From Stercorarius parasiticus (lineage: Eukaryota; Chordata; Aves; Charadriiformes; Stercorariidae): DNA of 64,000 bases. The notes under the pieces were generated by a model. That model saw nothing but the letters and a program-made list of their open reading frames with translations, made no database searches and was not told the DNA's origin. Shown piece by piece: positions 21,901 to 34,000 of the stretch (its first letter is position 1; the number at the start of each line of letters is the position of its first letter). The stretch spans positions 1-64,000 of the forward strand of contig VWZL01002828.1 of assembly GCA_013396915.1 (NCBI GenBank), read 5' to 3'. The position numbers and the translations under genes were made by a program.

Positions 21901-23027
21901 CATTTTTCATAGTAAAACCAGCAATGTCTAGGTTGTCGATTTTTTGCTGCACCACTTTCTTAAGCTAACATGTCAGACTTTGCTTAGAAGAGCAAACCTT
22001 TTCAGGTTGTCCTCATTAAGTCATGGAAACAGCTACAGCTTGTTTTAAAATTAATATTTTGTAAGCATGTGACCTTAATATTCCTAGATTTTAGTGCTTG
22101 TAAACTTTAATGTATACTTTAAAATTATGACTGTAGACTTAAATTGCATTTGCAGGAGTAAGGGTTTAAGTTATTCCTGCCTAAAGAAACCTGATTTGCT
22201 AATTTGAATCTTCAGCTAACGTGAAAGTGCAGGAACAACCTCATTTTATTTGAGAAACCAATGATTTTCTCCCAATTTAAGACTTCATATACTTTACGAC
22301 TTAAATATTTCTTCTATTTAAAAGTAACCATGTATTCCACTGAAGGACCTTGCTGTCTTTAGATGAGTGCATTGATGTTTTCATTTCGCAAAAAATAAAT
22401 TACTGTGTTCACAGGGCTTGTTTTATAATAGTGTTTAGGATAATCTGTGCTTCCTGTACAAGTGTATCTAGGCATATATGTAGGTGCATAGCAGAAGTGT
22501 TCTAGTGAGGAGGAAGGATAACATTTTCTCTTGCTGATGTGTGTAAATAGTCTGTATGAAAGATGCATTCTAGTGCGAAAAATTGGTCTTTGGCTTGTGG
22601 TATAGCTACTTGGTTAATTTGCTGGAGTTCCTTTGGTTAGGAGATGTTTTTCGTGCCACAGATCAAGCTATCAGTATGGACAGCTTTGTAGTATGTGCTT
22701 AGCTTTGGATACAGAAAAGTTTCTTGATAAGTATTTTGGTAATATATTGAGCCTTCTTAATTATTTACCTACTGCATCTTGAAAGCAGAGTATCAAGGAC
22801 ACACAGGATTATTTTTCTTCTAAGTGGAATAAACGGAGAACCAAGAGCAACTGAAGATGTTAAACTTCATCTGTAGCCATTTTGCAGCTGCAAGTTAACT
22901 TCTATGGAAAATGGGGTCTGTAAATCTGAAAGGCAGATACATAAAGCCGGGTATGGTGATAAGGCTTTTCTAATTTAGCTGCTCATCTTTTTTTTTTTTA
23001 ACCAAAATATGAATTAATCCAGTCTAA

Positions 23028-23054
23028 AGCAGGGGGCTGAAGTTGCCCCCTGCT
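23028..23054. repeat. Perfect 10-bp inverted repeat (hairpin)
   Basis: AGCAGGGGGC and its exact reverse complement GCCCCCTGCT are separated by a 7-base loop (TGAAGTT). It lies shortly after a T-run in intron 1. Confidence 0.85.
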
Positions 23055-26000
23055 GTAATTAAACAGTGTTGTCCAGAACTGTTGTCACTGTGGTTTTCGC
23101 AGCTGCATCTCTTACATGCTGAGCATTCTTTCAGCGAAGAAGGAGATGGTCTCTGCTCCAGGAAGCTAGTGAGTCCCAGGGAAAAAGAACATGTAACCAG
23201 AGATCCAGAGGATAACAGGCAGCAGGTAGAAGAGACTGTTTGTGGGCAACCATGAGCTCCCTCCAAGCTGGACCAAACCAAGGAGCAAATTCTACCACCT
23301 TTGTGTGCACAGGAGTGAGGTTTTTCTTATTGATGCTGTCAATGGTGTATTATAAGCTCATATATTCGGCAACCCTGGCTCTCGCTATCACAGTGGTAGT
23401 ATCTTTGATAGCCTTAAAAGCAAATAAGCTGTAATATGTCTTAATACGGAGGAGAAATTATGATTATTTTTGATGGACATGGATCAGGTTAGGAATATGT
23501 TAGGAGTTAAAGGTAATGCAGAATTTGGGTATTGTGCAAGGTGGGAAGTTTTGAAGGTGGTGACAAGTAGCTTAAGTCATTACATAACTGATTAGAGTTA
23601 CTGGTTTTTAACAGGTTTTTTATTGTGCTACGGTTGCACAGAACTCTGTATAAAATTGTTTATTCTGTAGATTCCTACTGTTGAGGACTGTGCTTCCATC
23701 TTCGGGTTGGACCCTTCAATAACAAAAGTACCTTGAGAAGGTGAACAGAAAGAAGTTGGGAAAAATAGCTAGTGAAGAGGGAGTTCATTTTGGCACATCT
23801 GTTCTTAAGAGGAATGAAAATCCTGAAGGATGGCCCTAGAGTGGTTCTTTTGCACTTCCAAAATATTCTGAAAGGGATCATGAAAAGAAGAGCGTGCCTG
23901 AACATTATTTCAAAGGAATATCTAACTGATTTATGAAGTCAAAAACCTTAGGTGTAACTATTTATGTTACTTAAGGACTGATATATGAATAGGAGCTTTG
24001 GAAAAGCAAGTTTGCATAAAAACCTCTACTTATTTGCAGCTGAGGTCAGGAGTACTTTAAAGGTGCAGAAAGGTATGACGTGGAGAGAAATCCACTGCCC
24101 AAAGTGAGTTGTGGTTCCGTGGGAAGAACACTGAAACTAAGTGTCACTTCCTCTGTCAAGAAATGTTAATTATTACAGTGGGGCTTGGAAACTGTGGTAA
24201 AGGAGCAGGAAATGGAAGTCTTGAAAAAGATTCTTCCAGTTATTCACAGCAAGGAATGGCATTACGTTTGTCTCTTAATCTGTCTTCCCTCTTCCACTGT
24301 CCAGTTCAACATGGAGTGGGTGGGGAGGGTTGGAGATATGCCATCAATTTAAATGACATTGTTTCAGAGTTTGTAATAAAGTGCAAGGGCTTTTGCAGTG
24401 AGAGTATTAAAAAGAAAGGAAAAAATGAAACAGTGGAGAGCTGGGTAATTTTAAACGGCTGCAACTTCTGCTGCTCAGCTGTTGGGAATCTGGTCTATTT
24501 TCATGTACCTATTGATTATCTTTTGTCAGCTTCCTAAAAGGAAGTGTTCTGCACCAAATGCTGTGACGGATTTAAGGAGTGAACTCTTGTTCAGCTCAGC
24601 TGTTGTTTCTGGTAACTTATCTCAGACAGCCGCCCGCAGAGGAACAGATCCTGAGCACTGTTCAGCCTGCAGCTGGAGTCAGATCTGCTGAAGCGCAGCC
24701 AGAAGGGAACCGCAGCTCGCTGTTATTCTGTATGTTTAGAAATAAGAGAAAATCCAGTAATATATGGAGACTTCTTGCACATACCTTTTTTGCTGTAGGG
24801 TGCAAGCAATTCTGCTTCCTTTATTCTTGCAAATGGATCCTCAAACCCACCATCATCGCCAGTTCTGATTATTATTTTTGTGCAATTAAATCTAAATGTA
24901 GCAAATGCAGAGAAGTGCTGACCACTTGAATATTTTCAGCACTCTCATTTGAACAGACATGGGAACATCTGCATGTAATCTGTTCTGTGGCTTCTTTTGC
25001 AGCTCCACTGTGGACTTCTCTTTTGCTCCCCTGTTCTCAGCCTGACAGAGGAACTGCTACTCGGGATGTCGCTAAGAAGGAGACTCCCCGTGTCGCTTTC
25101 TGTGTGTGTGTGGACAATGCGTATGCTAGTATTTTTGCCTTTCCAGGCTTCTGCCGGATGGCATGATGCAGCTGAGCAAGAAACAAAGTGGTACTTGTGA
25201 CAGCATGTTAAGTGTGTCTGTAATTTTTCTTAAGAACCATTTGTGATCTTAAACATTAACAGATGCCTTTACAGAGAATGGTTGTGGTCCGGATAAACTG
25301 ACCTAAATTAGTTTCTAAGAAGCCTAGTGAATAGTTGTAATTTTTTCAGTTAAGAGAGAATTCTGATAAGTAAGACAGGTCACATTAGTTTTCTATATTC
25401 AGGGAAAAGTGCTGCCTACCAACATACTATTTGAATACTGTACTTTGATAGCAGGTATGTGGCTTGTTTCTGCCAGAATTTTCCTTAATTTATTCCCTTA
25501 TCTTTTTCTCGTATAGGCAGCGATTCAGTTTTGAGAGCTTTGAAGTTTTCTCATTCTTCTAAATAATGGAAATTTCTTTAATAAATGCTTTTGCAAATCT
25601 TGAAAATAAAAATCTCATTTGGCATCTGCAAGTTGAAAAGCTAATTGGGTGAAAGCACTTGCATTGTTCTGTTCCCAGAAGTAATGAGAACGCATCTCAT
25701 TATGATGCTCTCTTTAATTGTATAGAAACACTTTTTTTTTTTCCTGGTCCTGGCTTCCTTCCAGCACTTCAAAACTCCTGCCACAATTAAAAATTTACAG
25801 TTTTAAAAAGTTTCTTAACCAACTGCATGTAACTGGAAAATTTAAAATCTGCCTTGCAAAAAATTTGCCCTAATGCTTAGCGACAAAGAAATAAAGACTC
25901 GTTAAGAAATTGTCAGGCTAAGAAGGAATAAAATAGCCTGCCTTAAAAGTAAGCTGCAAAGAAGTTTTGGATCTTACATTTTCAGAAATGAATACGGTTT

Positions 26001-27659
26001 TAGTTGAAATGTATTTGGTAATCTTGCAAAACATCCAAATTATTCTAATTTGTGTTTGAGGATTATCAGAACACAGCAAGAATAGCTGTGTTGTGTTACT
26101 GCATTAGCTTTCTGGTGTGCTAGTTCTGACTTACGTGTGGCACGCACTGTCAATCTCTACTGGAATATTTTGAAAAATCCTTTCTGGCAAAGAAGCTGTT
26201 TAAATGTACTTTGATAACTTGAAAATGGACTGGTACTTGAAGGAATGCTTCTAATACAGTGCAATTAGTAATTATTAATTTTTGTCATTTTTACTTGAGC
26301 TGCAGTGGTGGTATTAAGTTTCTTTCCACTAGTCTGGTTTATGTAGAACAAATGAGTAAATGAGGTAGATGCTTGTAATACCAGTGAAGGCGGCTGCAGC
26401 ATCTTTTATGTGGTCACTATACCCCACTGGTGAAATTTCAGTTTAGTAACTGTGTTCTCATATAATATAGATTGTAGTCCTTGAGAAACAAGATTTGTTT
26501 TGCATTGCTGCTTTTTTGTACCTCAGCCTAAATGGAGAACTGCTCTGAAAAGAATTGTAAGCTCATTCCACTAGCCTGTCAGTCATTACTATTTGAGTTT
26601 GCCAGCAGACATACAGAGAACTGTTTCTTTAAGCATGAGTCCACATTTACTTCAGTGATCAGTGGGAAGCTATCTGGGACAAATGCAACCTTCCAAAACT
26701 GTGACTGTAAGGACAGAAGCAAGATATGCTGGATCAGTGTTGAGGTTGGTGCGTTTGTGCCAAGATCATTCCAGTAGAGGTGAATGCTGAACCCAGTGTG
26801 CATTTGGTCTAGTGGCACATACGGGGTTTGTCATTCTCATAATTTTATGGTGCCTGTGACACGTACAACTTCAACCTTTAGGTCGTCCTCTTTATTATTT
26901 GGTTGTATACAAATTTCATCAGTATCTTAAACTAAAGAACTATCCCCCATGTTGCAAAGAAGTTTGAAAAAATGACAAAAGTAGATTTTTCTAAACTCAG
27001 AAACCAAATTCTGTCTAGATATTTTAAGCCAGTGATAAATTTTTTTGTCTACACAGAAGATTAGAGACTTAAGGATAAATCTGGACGTTGCATATTTCAC
27101 TTCTTGAAGGTACTTGAATGCTAGAGTAAGTATGGGAGAGGATTTCTGTACGAGTCTTACATGCCTAAACGTTCTGCTGCTGGACCTATAAAGATGTTGG
27201 ATTTTCACTTCAGAACTTTGATGTAAATATTCTAAGCAGAATGTGTTTTAGAGTGCTTGTGTATTTAATTTGGTATAAGCTGGATAGTTACTCTTGAAAT
27301 TACTTAACTGTACTTTAGGCATTCAGGGGGGAGAGTATGTGTGACTGGTGGAACATCAACGTGCAGTGATAAGTATAATGATGCTTCAGACTAGGAAGCT
27401 GTAGGCAATAGTAGAGGCTTTTTTGTTAAAACTCTCTGGTGATGCTTGTATCCTTTTCTGTTACGTAACTTCAGGTAATTCAAGGAATTACATTATACTA
27501 CTGTTTCCTTCTGAAATTCTGGAAATAGTGTTTAATGTGACAAACAAGAGGCGGGAGCTTTGGAGCTTTAAGTTTATCATGTGTATTTAGGTCGAAGATA
27601 CAAAATACGTTGAAGGGAGTTTCTTAATTTGACCTTGTTTGATTCTTGATACTAGTATT

Positions 27660-27711
27660 ATCAAGATTCTTGTATAAAAATTACTATCAAGATACTTGTA
27701 TAAAAATTGAT
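27660..27711. repeat. Imperfect 26-bp tandem duplication
   Basis: Two adjacent copies beginning ATCAAGATTCTTG and ATCAAGATACTTG, followed in both by TATAAAAATT. Consistent with replication slippage. Confidence 0.85.
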
Positions 27712-27988
27712 TTCTACTTTAATTGTAAGCTTACCTTTAAAATACAAAGCTATTGTCCTTCCTTTACAGAGGATGCAAATTTACTATAAAGAGTGAAAAC
27801 CATAATGTAAAGACACAGGAACAGTAGTCTGAGGAAATGTTTTTCCCTGCTGGGACAAAGGGCAGGGGTTGGTTGCTAGTTAGTCCTGAGCTGCCTCTCA
27901 GTCACATGCTCATCTGATGCTGGTTAGGAGGTGGCTGCACTTGGACATCATTCACTGCCTGTTGCTTGGGAGGCGCATCTGTTGCTTT

Positions 27989-28030
27989 CTTATGTTCCTT
28001 TTTCTGTGGCTTATGTTCCTTTTTCTGTGG
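27989..28030. repeat. Exact 21-bp tandem duplication
   Basis: Two identical adjacent copies of a T-rich unit beginning CTTATGTTCC and ending TCTGTGG. Probably a recent slippage event within intron 1. Confidence 0.9.
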
Positions 28031-31000
28031 TGATGTGCTGCCTGCTTACAAATCTTGTTTATTGTCTGGGAAGCCCCAGCAAGTCTATTTGTATCTTAGT
28101 AGCTACAAAGTAAAAGTTAAATATGTTGCAGGCTCTTGGTGAGATTCTGAATGGTAACAGTGAAACTACCCATAAAAAGTTACTAGTGATTGCTAACTTG
28201 AGTCACAGGCTGGAAACTTCCAATAGCGGGTAGGAGCTTCGTTCCCATTGACTGTAGCAGGAGAGAGATGCCTAAATAGATTGGAAGCATTGTGGCTTTA
28301 GTCTAAAATCTAAACTGAAATTTAATTTCAGTTCATCAGCCTCTTCCAGTGAGAGGGGTGATGCCAGTGCGTTGTCCTTCCAGCTTTTTCCATAGGAAAA
28401 GAGATTTTTTCTTTCTTTTCGTTTGAACCACTTCTTTATTATCTTCACTTTGCTTGATGTGATAAGGATTTAAAGACCTGCATTGGATGTTCTCACAGCC
28501 AAAAGAATTCTGTGTGAGGATTTGGAGAGAATCTTACTTTTATTTTCAAGAGAACTTGCTTTACTTCAGTACCCGGCCTTCTCTTTGCAAGGATGACAAA
28601 GTGTTTAAAAAAAAAAAAAAGGTAGTCATTATTTGATCATCTTTTAGTACTTATCAGCCTTTAAAACATGCTACCTTTGTACATCTCAAAAACATGGCTT
28701 TTTGATAATTGTAACATGCCTTCTGTAGCCAGTCTTATACTACTTATTTTAAATGTTTCATTGATAGCACTTTCTACATTTTAGATTTGAATCTCTTCTA
28801 GTGATAAAACTGGGTTTATATCTCAAATGTGGAAAAATCTACAGCCATAAGAGTACTTAAAAGTTTAATTATAAAGCTAAAGTAGACAGAGGTTTTACAT
28901 CTTCTATGTGTACAATAGTTGATAACTGAATAAAAATTTTAGGGAGGTGCTTACTAATTTCAGAATTTTGTTTGTAAGAACAGCTGTATATACGTTTGTC
29001 TGTAAGTTATCTCCTTCCTTCCTTGTAAAAGGCAAAAGTAAGTATAAGAGTTGTGTTGATGAACAGCTTCTATTATCCAGTAGAAACTGGGAGACCAAAA
29101 TTGGGTCACTGGTGTAAAACATGGAAGAAAGTGACATACATAAACACTGAAAGCATTGGCTCCCTGGGTAAGGGTGTTGCCTTAGATAATATTTAGATAA
29201 TGTTTGACAAAATATTGAACAGCTTTATTTGATGCTCTAAACGTAAACATGCAAAAAAACCATTATACTCAAACTAAACAAAATGAAGACTGTCCTTTCT
29301 TTTCCCAGAGTTCTTAACTAGCTGTACTGGCATCATTCTGTCTCTGAGAGGGGGACCATAACCTCTCTGTTACCTGAGGTCACTTCAGAAGGAGGAGATT
29401 TCATAAGCAGTAGAGGTATCAGAAATTATCCTAGCTAAAAGAAAGAAGCTGTGTGACACACGAAAGTATTTAGTGCATTTTTGACACTTTTATTGCCAGT
29501 GTGAGTTCATCCTCTCTGTGGCTTTTTGATCCCTTGTTATATGGGCACATTTAAAAAGACACGCTGATCATGATTGATCCTATGGATCAAGCTTCTTTTG
29601 GCAGGGCTGTTCGACAGGGATGCGGTTTCTGTGCATGTTAAGCGAAATGTTCATGCACATTTAGTTAAATATATATCCAAATTGTGGATAAAGACAAATT
29701 TGAGGTTTACATGGTTACTGTCCTTTTATCTGTGGTTTTTTACTCCAGCCAGCTGCTCTTAACTCATTTTTCCTTTTGTTCTCAAGAATGCCCTGGAAAA
29801 AAAATTAACAGAACTGACAGATTATTTTAGTCCATGCTAATATTTTCTTGCTACAGGATGTCCTAAAGGTTTATTTTAAAAGTGTTGATTACTGCTATTA
29901 GTGCCTTGTTAGACTTGAGAATCTCCTAATAAAAGTTCCCTGAGATGTTGGGGTTTGTTGCTGGTTGTCCTGTTCGAAGGCTGCATTCTAGGTGACTAGT
30001 ATTTCTCACAGAAGACAGTTCAACAAGCTGCCTTCCAGCCTTTCTAAGGCAGCGAAAGATTTGCTTGCTCTATCGATTGCTAGTTTAAACTAACACTTGC
30101 TTTGTGGTAAAGTTAGTTTCTGCGTAGACTTTTTGTGGGTGGCTAATTTTGATTGTTTTTCATTGCTTAGCTTAGTAGCTGTATTTAGGCTGTTGTTAGA
30201 GGTCTCTTAGAACTGATGGAGACGTATTTGTGGATGCTCATTTCTGGCATTCAGAGACTGTTTTTGTAAGATGCGTCTGTGGGATAATGTCCTAAAATGG
30301 CTTTCTTCTGTCATGATGTTTTCCACCTGACATATCTAGTTTTGGTAGTGTTTTGGAAAGACTTTCTTAAGCTTTAAAGGGGAATAATTTGAAGAATGAT
30401 AGAACTAGCAAAGCCTGCTTTCCTACAGCTTTGTCTCATGACAGTGTGCTTTGGTTCTAAGGAGCAAAACTCATTTCGATTTTCCATTTGGCCATTAACA
30501 ATACTCCTCTATAGATTGTCTTGTACCTCGGGGATCAGGCTGTGCTACGGTTTTTCTTCTGAGGTGATGGGTGCAAAAAAGATGGTGATTAAGAGTTTTC
30601 TTTTCCTACTCTGCCACCTACCTTCAAAGAATTTATAGAATCAATGCAATCTTTACATTGTGTACCCTCTTCCAAGCTCTGCTGAAAACCAGTGCACCCA
30701 AAATCTAGAGATGGGGGAAAAAAAAACGGAGATGGAAATATGTATTAGCCTGACTTTCTAAGGAAATAAGATTTAGTATAGATCTTACTCAAGAATGAGT
30801 TGTAGTGACATCTACCCAGAACTCTGTAGATCTGGAGAGCTTCTATTCTTGTAGGTCATAGAGCTGTCTGAGATACAAGAAATAGAAGCTCAAAAGTCCC
30901 CAAAGTCTTTACTGCAATTTTCAGCTTGCTTAGCAGCAACCTACTTGACGATGAACCCTGCTGCAAATTGCTTGGGGGTGCAGAAATCCTGACCTTAGAG

Positions 31001-34000
31001 GCTTTTTTAGATACTTTGATTTGTCAGAGACTTTTGCTAATTAAGCATTACTGGAGGTTTTTGAAGTTGTTTTCATGTCATATTAAGCTGACTAGCCCTG
31101 AAGCTATTAAGAATTCTTAATAGTGGGATAAATGTCCAAAACCTTAGGTGGTTTGTTTGTTGGGTTTTTTAAATAAATATTAGGCCTGAAAGCCTCGGTC
31201 CCAGAATGATGCTTTGGGCACTAGAAAGTTGTAAATATAAGGTCATCAATAAGAGATTGTTAGTGTGTATTGTTTGTAAGCACCTATGTCACAGAAGTGA
31301 AGTCAGTATGTTTAATTGTAATTCCATTTGTTATTTGTGTGCAAGCTTCTCTGCGCAAAATCATATATTCAGTAATTACACCATATTTTTGTGTGTTCAT
31401 TTAAAATAGCAGGGTTCCTTGATAATGGGTTACAAATAAAGCATGAGGGAGACTTTTCTGGGTTCCAAGTACATTGAGTCCGGCATCCTGAGTTTTTCTG
31501 CTTTAAGCTGCCTTTATATTTCTGTAAGAGATCTAAATTAGTCCCTTTTCTGAAGATCACACAGTTGTTTTTCAGAATTTAATATCTAGTTGCAGATTAT
31601 GCTTTGGTTTTATAGTTAAGAGGAAACTTCTTCAGTGAAGTTCTAGAATCTGAATATGCCAGACTTACCGTTGAAATGAAACCTCTCCTTTCTAGTTGAA
31701 ATTTTTAATGCCATGTTATTTATCTGGGGTTTTGTGCGCAATGGTATTTTGAAATTAATAACACTGAATTTGGGAACATCTTCCTCTAACACCAATTGAG
31801 CATGTGGCAAAAAAGCTTTTTTTTTTTTCAGTTGTATTATTTAGTTCCAGAACTTACCAGCACCACATTCTTCAGTGTGCCAGAAACAAAGCTATTCTAC
31901 AAAAAATGGGGTTATGGCTGGATACAAATAACAAATTTGTATATGATGATTTTTGACCCTTAACCACTTTCTTTAGTGTGCTTAAAATCGTGTATGAAAA
32001 GTCTTTCTGGATTTGTTTCTTGTTTTCTGTTTTGAGAGAGGTGCTAATGTGTCCCAGTTATGAATAAAATTTCATGTAGTGCTTTTTATGATGTTTCCCA
32101 TTTCACAGATGGGCATTTGAGGCACTGTGAGTTGAAAGTTCTAGGAAATCTTCAGCAGGTTGGAGTCTTGAATGGTGTACGTACTTAAGTCATTCCAGCT
32201 CATCCTCCAAATTTAGCCAAAATATAGCCCTTCGAGTGGAGGTGGCAGGGACTAGGTATCCTCGCTGTGTTGAATAGGGAATGGGGGGGATTATTCTAGT
32301 ATTTACTTAATGTTTTTAAGACTACAAAATCCTGGGAAGCTAATGTATAGGTTACCTGTCCTAACTGATTGTGTGCTTGTAGGCTAAATAGGGGTGGGGT
32401 GTGGAATTTAAGAAGATAGGACTGCGTAAAAGATAACTGTAATATTGCTGAAGAAGTCTCTTGACATGTTAGACTTGTGTAAAAAATGGAAACTTCTTTT
32501 GTCTAGAGGTTTAAAAATACAGTGTATAAAATACAGATCTAGAGAGTTTGTCATGCAGGTGTCTGTGTTTACATCAGCTAGGATGGGATGTCTGAAAAAT
32601 AGAGAGAATAGTAATCTTTCTTCCAAAGGTGTGGAATGGTGTATACTGTGCCTCAAACATACACAGAAACATATTAAACGGAAGACCATAACAGAGAATA
32701 CAGTTACTTCACATGGCAATAGTATGAGTTTATCTGCCCCTGCCAAAAACTGTGGATAAAAAAGCTAATTTTGAAAGCTAATTTTGAAACCTGAACCTTT
32801 ACACGGCTCTTCCCCCTTTCCATGCCCGTCTGTACTTCTTCACCAAGACAGCAGAATATTGTAGCTACATAAAGTGCGGTTCTGTTCCTGCATGTATGCT
32901 AAACTTTTTTCATGTGTATAATAAAACTACAAAATACTGAAATGGACGTGGTGGTAGAGAAGGAAGGAAACCAGACAAGAATTGCTGAGTTAAGTTGTTA
33001 TGTTTTAAACTTCTTACCATTTCGGTCCTCAAAAGTGACCTCAAAATATGTAATGCTTTCTTCCTTGTTTAATCATGTAAGAACTTTTTTCCAAAGTTGA
33101 GGTAAGATGTTTTCTAGTCTGCAGTTGGTCCTAATGGGATGCTACGGAAAGTTTATAGACACATGAACTAGTATCGTTAAATTCTAAACAAGGCATTTTG
33201 GGGAATTCTGAAATGATCAGAAGAGCTAGGAGCTTAGTGGAAAAGGTCTATGGGGCATGTATGGGGGTTTTGTTTGCTAGTTTTTTATTATTTTTTTAAA
33301 AATATGATTCTGTAGCTTGGAATATACTGCATTTTGTTTGCTCTTCTACCAACTGTAAGTATCTTAAGGGGGTACAAGTAAATGTTCCTTAACAGAGACC
33401 AGGATATCTAGAATTTGTGGCAGCTACTTACTGTGCTAATTTCTGTACACGCGCTTCTGAGTTCATTGCAGGATCTAAATAAGCCAACCAGTTACAGTCT
33501 GAAAAAATAATCTGGTACAGAAATTACAGTAATAATTTTAAACTTAAAATCTTAAGGCCATGGTGAAGGTCAGTTAACTTACTTGATAACATTACAGAGC
33601 AGCTGAAAGGTAATCTTTGCTCCATAATATTGGGAGCATTGTCCCTGCTGTAATTATGCGTAATAGTAACTGTAGTCATTCAAAATGAACTGCTGATTTG
33701 CTTAAAATTCTTAATAGTGCAGTGAACCTTGCCAGCTGTTGTTACTGCTTGTGCTGTTTCCTGTCCTTCTGTTCACTGTCATGGCAGTTACTTAATCTTG
33801 GTAAGTAGTTCTGACATCTTTTATACGTTGCTGCTGTTCAGAGGTATATGACCATCTCATGTTCTCAATTCATATGAGAGTGAGTCTAGACCTAGCGGAC
33901 AGCAGTGCTTTGCCTTTGAGGATTTGACTAATAGAGTTCAGACTAACAGCTACCTTACTGATAATAACAAAAGATATAAATATTAGGGCAAATTGCGAAT

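Noticed and set aside
24109..24537. 142-residue open frame in PRRC2C intron 1
   Set aside because: No family resemblance, Cys- and Ser-rich in a haphazard way, and no flanking promoter or splice context.
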